From assembly GCA_902388545.1 (NCBI GenBank), contig CABMPS010000066.1, positions 1-9,509 of the forward strand: 9,509 nucleotides of DNA, read 5' to 3'. Below the pieces are notes generated by a model that was not told the DNA's origin, made no database searches, and saw nothing but the letters and a program-made list of their open reading frames with translations. A program made the translations under genes and the position numbers. Origin of the DNA: an uncultured Collinsella sp. (GTDB taxonomy: Bacteria; Actinomycetota; Coriobacteriia; Coriobacteriales; Coriobacteriaceae). Every line of letters begins with the position of its first letter. Position 1 is the first letter of the stretch. Shown here piece by piece: positions 1 through 5,043 of the stretch.

Positions 1-28
1 GGCCGGGCCAGGTCTCGGCGGTGATCAT
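1..28 (-). CDS. Possible start of an unidentified gene, cut by the window edge
   Basis: An ATG at 28 opens a frame (MITAETWPG) that runs off the left edge. AAGGA at 40-44 lies 11 nt upstream, and the ATG is only 19 nt after the stop of the CNNM-family gene, so the two could be co-transcribed. Nine codons are too few to name a product. The call rests only on the ribosome binding site, the spacing and the strand. It could be a chance start. Confidence 0.4.
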
Positions 29-47
29 GGCAAAGAGCATCCTTGCC

Positions 48-1421
48 CTACTCGTCGCCATCGTGCGGGTCCACAGAGCCCGCACCCGACGCCGCCGGCT
101 TCTCTGCCGAAGACTCGGAATCCTTCTTATCGGTTTCGGCCGGAGCGATCACGCGAATGAGCGAGATGCGCTGGCCACGCATCGACTGCACTTTAAACTT
201 GTACCCCGCGACCTCAAACACCTCTCCGATGTCGGGCACCGAGTCGCAAAGCTCCAAGATCCAGCCGGCGATGGTTTCATAATCATCGCTTTCCTCGAGC
301 GGCCAACCAAGCTCAATCGCGTCATCGCACGAAAAACGCCCATCAACGAGCCACTCGCGGCGCGAAAGGCGCGTGAGATACTTGTTGTCGGGGTCGAACT
401 CGTCCTCGATCTCGCCGACGATCTCCTCGACGATGTCCTCGATGGTGATGATGCCGGCCGTGCCGCCGTACTCGTCCACGACCACCACGATCTGGTCGTG
501 CGAGGTCTGCATCTCGGACAGCAGCGGCAGAATGTCCTTGGTGTCGGGCACAAAGGTGGCGTCGCGCAAAAAGCCGGCGATGGGCTGGTCGCCCTTACCG
601 TCGAGCGCGGGCTGGATCAGGTCCTTGATGTGCGCGATGCCCGCGACGTTGTCGGGGTCCTCGTGATAGACGGGGATGCGGCTGAAGCCGGTCTGGCGCA
701 TGGTGGACAACACGTCGGCGACCGTCTCGTCGTCCTCGCACATGGTGGTGTCCACGCGCGGCACCATGACCTCGCGGGCAACGGTGTCGCCCAGGTCGAA
801 GATCTCGTGGATCATACGCTTTTCCTCGTCGAGCAGGTCGTCCTGCTCCGAGACCATATACTTGATCTCTTCCTCCGAGACATTTTGGCGGTCATCGGCG
901 CTCTTGATGCGCAGGATGCGGGCTAGGCCGTCGGAGCAGGCACCGGTCAGCCACACGAGCGGACGGGCGATCTTTTGGAACACGGAGAGCGGTCCCACGA
1001 CCTGCTTGGATACGCCCTCGGCATTGGCCAGGCCGATGCGCTTGGGGACGAGCTCGCCGATCACGATGGACACGAAGGCGACCGCGACGGTGATGATGAC
1101 CGGCGCCAGGCCGCGCGCGATGGCGGAGAGCGGCGCGATGCCAAAGCTCATGAGCCACGTGGCGAGCGGGTCGGACAGACTCGTCGAGGCGACGGCGGAC
1201 GAGGCGAAGCCCACGAGCGTAATGGCAACCTGGATGGTGGCGAGCAGCTGGTCGGAGTCGGCAGCCAGCTTAATGGCACGCTCGGCGCGCTTGTCGCCTT
1301 CCTCGGCCTCGTGCTCCAGCACGGCGCGCTTGGCCGTGGTGAGCGCCATCTCGGACATAGAGAAGTAGCCGTTGATGAGGGTCAAAACGAGGGTGGTGAT
1401 AAGGGAGATGGTTATGTCCAT
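48..1421 (-). CDS. Hemolysin-like CNNM/CBS/CorC-HlyC domain membrane protein
   Basis: A 457-residue membrane protein of the CNNM/CorC (DUF21-CBS) family, whose members are linked to Mg2+/Co2+ or Na+/Mg2+ transport; the name hemolysin C is historical. Seen: an N-terminal CNNM domain (about residues 3-175) starting with a membrane segment (LITTLVLTLINGYFSMSEMA), further hydrophobic segments near 60-85 and 100-125, and the family signature IGELVPKRIGL near 121-131. A CBS pair follows (about 218-340) with VVVDEYGGTAGIITIEDIVE, then a CorC_HlyC domain (about 350-425) and an acidic, Ser-rich tail. Start choice: the ATG at 1421 begins directly at the first membrane segment and has GGAGG 15 nt upstream, a rather long spacing. 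An in-frame TTG at 1487 would add 22 unconserved-looking residues and is less likely. Transcribed in the same direction as trhA, 108 nt downstream of it, with no clear terminator between. Substrate unknown. Confidence 0.93.
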   Translation of the reverse strand: MDITISLITTLVLTLINGYFSMSEMALTTAKRAVLEHEAEEGDKRAERAIKLAADSDQLLATIQVAITLVGFASSAVASTSLSDPLATWLMSFGIAPLSAIARGLAPVIITVAVAFVSIVIGELVPKRIGLANAEGVSKQVVGPLSVFQKIARPLVWLTGACSDGLARILRIKSADDRQNVSEEEIKYMVSEQDDLLDEEKRMIHEIFDLGDTVAREVMVPRVDTTMCEDDETVADVLSTMRQTGFSRIPVYHEDPDNVAGIAHIKDLIQPALDGKGDQPIAGFLRDATFVPDTKDILPLLSEMQTSHDQIVVVVDEYGGTAGIITIEDIVEEIVGEIEDEFDPDNKYLTRLSRREWLVDGRFSCDDAIELGWPLEESDDYETIAGWILELCDSVPDIGEVFEVAGYKFKVQSMRGQRISLIRVIAPAETDKKDSESSAEKPAASGAGSVDPHDGDE

Positions 1422-1529
1422 CGGGAGTTTCTCGAACCTCCAAGATTCGGGACGTTGGGTAGTAAGCGTAGGTGACGGATAGGGCAATTGCGCCGGTCGC
1501 CCGTGGGAGCGAGGGCATGGGCGCGGTCG

Positions 1530-2213
1530 CTAGATTACGAAGAGGATCACCGCCATGAACTGGAAGATACTGCCGGCGAGTACCCACAGGTGAAACACGC
1601 TGTGCAGGTAGCGCACGTTTTTGGCGATATAGAACGGCACGCCCACGGTGTAGCACACGCCGCCGACGGCGAGCAGGGCAAGTGCCACGGGGTTGAGCAG
1701 CGACACGAGCTCGGGCAGCTTAAAGACGACGAGCCAGCCCATCAGCAGATAGACCAGGCCGCTTACCCAGTGCGGTTGACGCTCGCGCATAAAGCACTCC
1801 AGCGCGATGCCGATAATGGCGATGGCCCATACGGCAAAGAACAGCACAGCACCGCCGTCGTTTGCGAGCGTGATGAGGCAGAACGGCGTATAGCTGCCGG
1901 CTATGAGCAGGTAGATGCAGCTGTGGTCGATGATGCGAAACACACGCTTGGCGCGCGCGGGCTGAATCGCGTGGTAGAGCGTGGAGGCTAGGTACTCGAG
2001 GATGATGCTGACGCCGTAGACAATCGCCGCGGCCATGTGGGCCGGGCCGCCGCCGCGCAGGGCGGCGAATACGATCAGGAGCACCAAGCCTGCGATGCCC
2101 AGCAGGCAGCCGACACCATGGGTGACGGAGTTCATGATCTCCTCGCCCACCGTGTACTGTGGAACGGCCGCGGTCTTAGGTCGCGGCTTGGAACTGTCGC
2201 TCGAATCGGACAT
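1530..2213 (-). CDS. trhA: Hemolysin III / PAQR family membrane protein TrhA
   Basis: A 227-residue seven-helix membrane protein of the hemolysin III (PAQR, YqfA/TrhA) family, proposed to act in membrane lipid or fluidity homeostasis; true hemolysis is doubtful. Seen: the opening motif EEIMNSVTHGVG (about 24-35) and the three metal-site blocks of the family: STLYH (Ser77, His81), RIIDHSCIYLLIAGSYTP with Asp96, and YLHSVFHLW with His204 and His208. Hydrophobic helices fill the remainder and the length is typical. Start choice: the ATG at 2213 has GGAGGA 10 nt upstream, which is better than the in-frame ATG at 2234, where only a weak GAG precedes. The putative -10 at 2250-2255 would also leave almost no leader for the longer form. 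Divergent from the hydrolase gene at 2401; probably co-transcribed with the CNNM gene downstream. Confidence 0.93.
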   Translation of the reverse strand: MSDSSDSSKPRPKTAAVPQYTVGEEIMNSVTHGVGCLLGIAGLVLLIVFAALRGGGPAHMAAAIVYGVSIILEYLASTLYHAIQPARAKRVFRIIDHSCIYLLIAGSYTPFCLITLANDGGAVLFFAVWAIAIIGIALECFMRERQPHWVSGLVYLLMGWLVVFKLPELVSLLNPVALALLAVGGVCYTVGVPFYIAKNVRYLHSVFHLWVLAGSIFQFMAVILFVI

Positions 2214-2249
2214 GCCGGTTACATCCTCCAACATAAAAGAGTTCTCAAC

Positions 2250-2278
2250 ACTATATCAAAGCGTCTTGGTACGTGCGA
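2250..2278 (-). promoter_or_regulatory. Candidate promoter of trhA
   Basis: On the minus strand TATAGT (2250-2255) resembles a -10. The matching -35 region (TCGCAC, 2273-2278, 17 bp away) is poor. It overlaps a near-palindrome, GTGCGAAATTTGCAC (2273-2287, 6 of 7 arm pairs), which could be an operator. A start near 2243 would give trhA a leader of about 30 nt. Based on motif inspection only. Confidence 0.3.
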
Positions 2279-2321
2279 AATTTGCACCATACGTGACCCT
2301 TTGTTTACCCATTCTTTGCCT

Positions 2322-2335
2322 GTTGACGCATCAAC
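2322..2335. promoter_or_regulatory. Operator-like near-palindrome, copy 1 (overlaps the -35)
   Basis: GTTGACGCATCAAC has perfect 5-bp inverted arms (GTTGA/TCAAC) around CGCA. It covers the -35 hexamer of the hydrolase promoter. It differs from the copy at 2367-2380 only by three C/T changes, so both read GTTGAYGYATYAAC. A repressor bound here would block RNA polymerase. The regulator is not identified. Confidence 0.5.
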
Positions 2336-2351
2336 GGTGAACGTCCATAAT
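2323..2351 (+). promoter_or_regulatory. Sigma70-type promoter of the alpha/beta hydrolase gene
   Basis: TTGACG (2323-2328) and CATAAT (2346-2351), each 5 of 6 to consensus, are separated by exactly 17 bp. Transcription would start near 2358, giving a leader of about 43 nt before the ATG at 2401, with AGGAAAG (2388-2394) as ribosome binding site. The -35 lies inside one copy of a 14-bp near-palindrome and the leader contains the other. Confidence 0.75.
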
Positions 2352-2364
2352 GCGCTTGCATTAA

Positions 2365-2382
2365 ATGTTGATGTATTAACAT
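2365..2382. promoter_or_regulatory. Operator-like near-palindrome, copy 2 (in the leader)
   Basis: The 18-bp site has half-sites ATGTTGAT and ATTAACAT around a 2-bp centre, with 7 of 8 positions symmetric. Its 14-bp core GTTGATGTATTAAC (2367-2380) is the second copy of the motif at 2322-2335, centred 45 bp away (about four helical turns). It lies between the predicted transcription start and the ribosome binding site of the hydrolase gene. Confidence 0.5.
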
Positions 2383-2400
2383 CTTATAGGAAAGCTTCTT

Positions 2401-3366
2401 ATGTCTCAAAACGCACGTTCCCATCGAAAGCTCAAGATAGCCGGCGTCGTTGCGCTGGTGCTCGTTGTCGCGCTGTTGGGGTTTGCCGGCAACTTCTTGT
2501 TCGACTTTGCCCTGAATCCCCAAGCGCCCTACACCATGAAGATGATGCAGGACAGCAAAGACAACAAAAAAGATGAGCAGCCGGATGCCGAGGACACCGA
2601 GGCGCGGGCATGGTTTAAGGAAAACCGCAAGAGCAGCAGCCTCACCGCAGATGACGGAACCGAGCTCGCCGCTTGGTATTTCGCCGCCTCGGAGAACACC
2701 CACGATTACGCCGTCTGCCTGCATGGATATACCAACGAGCCCGTCGGCATGGCCCGATACGTCAAGCGCTTCCACGACCGCGGCATGAACGTGCTCGCAC
2801 CCGCCGCCCGCGCCCACGAGCGCTCCGGCGGCGACTATATCGGCATGGGCTGGCCCGAGCGGCTCGACGTCGTCGCATGGATCGGGCGAATCGTTCAGGC
2901 CGACCCCGAGGCGCGCATCCTGGTCTTTGGTGAGTCGATGGGTGCGGCAACCGCTATGAACGTCGCGGGGGAATCTCTGCCCGCAAATGTGAAATGCATT
3001 ATCGAGGACTGCGGCTACACGAGCGTCTGGGACGAGTTTTCTCTGCAGCTCAAGGACGTGTTCGGCCTGCCCAGCTTTCCCTTGCTCGATGTAGCAAACT
3101 TGGTGTGCAACGTGCGCGCGGGCTACGACTTCCATAAGGCAAGCAGCGTGGATCAACTCAAACGTGCAACAGTTCCCATGCTTTTTATCCACGGTGACCA
3201 AGACACCTTTGTACCGTACAGCATGCTCGACCAAAACTACGAGGCGTGCGCCAACAAGGTTAAACAGAAGCTCACTATCCACGGCGCCACCCACGCCAAG
3301 AGCGCGCAAGTCGACCCCGAGCTCTACTGGAATACGGTCGACGACTTCCTCGGAAAGAATTTTTAG
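2401..3366 (+). CDS. Membrane-anchored alpha/beta hydrolase
   Basis: A 321-residue serine hydrolase of the alpha/beta fold, probably tethered to the outer face of the membrane. Seen: a short basic start (SHRKLK) and one strong membrane segment (about 13-36), then a charged linker (50-65). The fold follows: the oxyanion-hole region HGYTNEP (108-114), the nucleophile elbow GESMG with Ser179, Asp268 in HGDQDTFVP, and His298 in HGATHAKS; the triad is complete. The block around 134-160 (APAARAHERSGG then GMGWPERLDVVAWI) matches the YqkD-like group of extracellular hydrolases, whose substrates are mostly unknown; an esterase or peptidase-like role is possible. The hydrophobic stretch could alternatively be an uncleaved signal, and no lipobox is visible. 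The gene is monocistronic: its own promoter at 2323-2351, ribosome site AGGAAAG, and a terminator hairpin at 3537-3570. The two operator-like sites suggest tight regulation. Confidence 0.93.
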   Translation: MSQNARSHRKLKIAGVVALVLVVALLGFAGNFLFDFALNPQAPYTMKMMQDSKDNKKDEQPDAEDTEARAWFKENRKSSSLTADDGTELAAWYFAASENTHDYAVCLHGYTNEPVGMARYVKRFHDRGMNVLAPAARAHERSGGDYIGMGWPERLDVVAWIGRIVQADPEARILVFGESMGAATAMNVAGESLPANVKCIIEDCGYTSVWDEFSLQLKDVFGLPSFPLLDVANLVCNVRAGYDFHKASSVDQLKRATVPMLFIHGDQDTFVPYSMLDQNYEACANKVKQKLTIHGATHAKSAQVDPELYWNTVDDFLGKNF

Positions 3367-3402
3367 GCAAAAAGCAACGTCCGGGGCTTTATCTGACCCC
3401 CT

Positions 3403-3536
3403 ATTTTCGGAAGTATGCGGCAAAATCTGGAACTGCCGACCAGACCGCAGTTTTATCAACAATTTATCAGGGGTTTTGTTGCCAAAAAACGTCGTGTGCT
3501 CGGCGGTCTCGAAATTTGCCGCATACTTCCGGAAAT
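3403..3536. repeat. Inverted-repeat intergenic element (134 bp)
   Basis: The two ends are inverted copies of each other. CGGAAGTATGCGGCAAA (3408-3424) is matched perfectly by its reverse complement at 3515-3531. The match extends outward to 22 nt (3403-3424 and 3515-3536) with a single T/G position that would still pair as G-U in RNA. The 90-nt interior has a second inverted pair (AGACCGC 3442-3448 and GCGGTCT 3503-3509) and no credible reading frame. It looks like a miniature inverted-repeat element or a structured RNA; no target-site duplication is visible. It abuts the terminator hairpin. Confidence 0.6.
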
Positions 3537-3570
3537 CCGCCCGCGAGCGCTGTGCTCGCGGGCGGCTTTT
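3537..3570. terminator. Rho-independent terminator between convergent genes
   Basis: A perfect 12-bp GC-rich stem, CCGCCCGCGAGC (3537-3548) with GCTCGCGGGCGG (3554-3565), has a 5-nt loop and is followed by CTTTT on the plus strand. It best serves the hydrolase transcript. Read from the minus strand it is followed by ATTT, so it may also stop the DUF362 transcript arriving from the other side. Confidence 0.7.
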
Positions 3571-3617
3571 GCTCGACTTACGCCACAGAGGCGCTTGTTT
3601 TGTCCAATAGTTAGGTG

Positions 3618-4823
3618 CTATTTGACCTCGATGAGCTCGTACTTGCTCGTGCCCAGGCCGATCTTTTCGGCATGCGCGATGCAGGAGCGCCAGTCGGTGT
3701 CGGGATGCGTGATGCAGAAGGGGTCCTTGGCCTGCTCGCCCTCCAGATGCTCGTGATTATGCTCCATCTTGGCCGCACTGTCGGTGAGCTCGGTGTTGGG
3801 CAGCGGCTCGGATGCCATAACGGCATCGGCGCAGGCCTGGTCGATGGCGACCGGATCGAAGCTCGCGAACATGCCGATATCGTTGACGATAGGCGTGTCG
3901 TTTTCGGGATGGCAGTCGCAGTTGGGGCTGATATCCATGGCAAGCGAGATGTGGAAGCTCGGGCGGCCGTCAACGACGGCTTTGGTGTACTCGGCGATCT
4001 TGTAGTTGAGTACGTCGGCCGCGGCATCATAGTCGGGCTTGATGCAGTCCTGGTTGCACGCCGCAATGCAGCGTCCGCAGCCCACGCAGCGATCGTGGTC
4101 GATGGCAGCCACGTGAACCGTGCGAGTGCTGCCGTTGGCAAGCTCGCGCTCACGCGTACCGTCAAACGTGATGGCGCTGTGCGCGCATATCTTCTCGCAG
4201 GCACGGCAGCCAACGCAGTTGGTGGTATCGACGCTCGGCTTGCCAGCGGCGTGCTGCTCCATCTTGCCGGCACGGCTACCGCCGCCCATACCCAGGTTCT
4301 TCATGGCACCGCCAAAGCCGGCCTGCTCATGGCCCTTAAAGTGGGTGAGGCTAATCACGATGTCGGCATCCATGAGTGCCTGGCCGATCTTTGCCTCGCG
4401 CACGTACTCGCCGCTCTCGACCGGGACGAGCGCCTCGTCGGTGCCCTTGAGGCCGTCGGCGATGATGATCTGGCAGCCCGTGGCGTACGGGGTAAAGCCG
4501 TTCTGGTAGGCGGTGTCGATGTGCTCGAGCGCATTTTTGCGGCTACCCACATAGAGCGTGTTGCAGTCGGTGAGGAAGGGCTTGCCGCCCAGCTCCTTCA
4601 CGACATCCGCGACGGCGCGGGCGTAGTTGGGGCGCAAAAAGCTCAGGTTGCCCAGCTCGCCAAAGTGAATCTTAATGGCGACGAACTTGTTCTCAAAGTC
4701 GATCTGCTCAATACCGGCGCGGCGAATGAGGCGCTTGAGTTTGTCGAGCTGGCTCTCGCGAGCATGCGTGCGCAGGTTGGTGAAGTACACCTTAGCGGGT
4801 GCTGCGGGTGCAGTTGCGGTCAT
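3618..4823 (-). CDS. DUF362 domain protein with two 4Fe-4S clusters
   Basis: A 401-residue cytoplasmic iron-sulfur protein of the DUF362 family; the reaction is unknown and a redox or Fe-S sensing role is usually supposed. Seen: an N-terminal DUF362 domain (about 11-190, with KIHFGELGN near 51-59, LTDCNTLY at 84-91 and the Gly-rich FGGAMKNLGMGGGSR at 170-184). A bacterial 2x[4Fe-4S] ferredoxin insert follows: CVGCRACEKIC (Cys203, 206, 209, 213) and CVGCGRCIAAC (Cys246, 249, 252, 256). Then comes a DUF362 C-terminal block with Cys-rich NCDCHPENDTP (301-311) and MFASFDPVAIDQACADAV (318-335). Both cluster motifs are complete. No signal peptide or membrane segment. The start is an ATG with GAGGGG 8 nt upstream. 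It stands alone, converging on the hydrolase gene, with a repeat element behind its promoter. Confidence 0.93.
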   Translation of the reverse strand: MTATAPAAPAKVYFTNLRTHARESQLDKLKRLIRRAGIEQIDFENKFVAIKIHFGELGNLSFLRPNYARAVADVVKELGGKPFLTDCNTLYVGSRKNALEHIDTAYQNGFTPYATGCQIIIADGLKGTDEALVPVESGEYVREAKIGQALMDADIVISLTHFKGHEQAGFGGAMKNLGMGGGSRAGKMEQHAAGKPSVDTTNCVGCRACEKICAHSAITFDGTRERELANGSTRTVHVAAIDHDRCVGCGRCIAACNQDCIKPDYDAAADVLNYKIAEYTKAVVDGRPSFHISLAMDISPNCDCHPENDTPIVNDIGMFASFDPVAIDQACADAVMASEPLPNTELTDSAAKMEHNHEHLEGEQAKDPFCITHPDTDWRSCIAHAEKIGLGTSKYELIEVK

Positions 4824-4866
4824 ATATCTATCCCCTCGGTCTATATGGCGTTACAGACATAAGAGG

Positions 4867-4897
4867 ATGGTACCCGTTGAAGTAGGGTCGAAGTCAA
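4867..4897 (-). promoter_or_regulatory. Weak candidate promoter of the DUF362 gene
   Basis: On the minus strand TTGACT (4892-4897) and TACCAT (4867-4872) could be -35 and -10, but the 19-bp spacer is long. A start near 4860 would give a leader of about 37 nt. The -35 lies 22 bp from the edge of the repeat element at 4920, so the element marks the upstream limit of the promoter. Confidence 0.3.
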
Positions 4898-4919
4898 GCG
4901 CAACACCGAGTCGTTAGGC

Positions 4920-5043
4920 ACTCATTGGGGACAGACTTAAATGAGTACCGCCAGGGACAGTCCTTGCCAGCCCGGCCAGCGAGCCGGCGAATCGTCAAAG
5001 ACTGTCCCCGATGACCAGTCATTTAAGAACGTCCCCGATGACT
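4920..5043 (+). repeat. Structured intergenic repeat, left copy
   Basis: The copy consists of a 27-bp unit (4920-4946, beginning ACTCATTGGGG and ending AATGAGT, so its ends are themselves inverted repeats) and a 97-bp core (4947-5043). The core contains GGGACAGTC (4954-4962) paired with GACTGTCCC (5000-5008) around a GC-rich CCGGC/GCCGG centre, and two direct copies of GTCCCCGATGAC (5004-5015 and 5031-5042). The core is repeated at 8588-8684 with 86 of 97 positions identical. The last bases reach into the stop codon of the FtsX permease gene. REP-like elements mobilised by RAYT (Y1-type) transposases have this general look, but no transposase is in the window. Together with the promoter at 4867-4897 this accounts for the gap at 4824-5041. 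Confidence 0.8.

Noticed and set aside
1422..1529. Terminator or promoter between trhA and the CNNM gene
   Set aside because: No stem followed by a T-run was found. The best promoter-like pair (TTGCCC and TACTAC, 17 bp apart) is too weak to list.
3383..3400. GGGG/CCCC hairpin just after the hydrolase stop
   Set aside because: A four-pair stem with a 10-nt loop is too weak; the 12-bp stem at 3537-3565 is a far better terminator.
2305..3462. A 385-codon open frame on the minus strand antisense to the hydrolase gene
   Set aside because: It is the antisense shadow of a well-supported alpha/beta hydrolase with intact catalytic motifs. Its start falls in the inverted-repeat element and it has no recognisable domain.
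4920..5043. CRISPR array based on repeated GTCCCC-containing blocks
   Set aside because: Only two short direct blocks occur per element, with a related rather than unique spacer; it fits a REP-like structured repeat.
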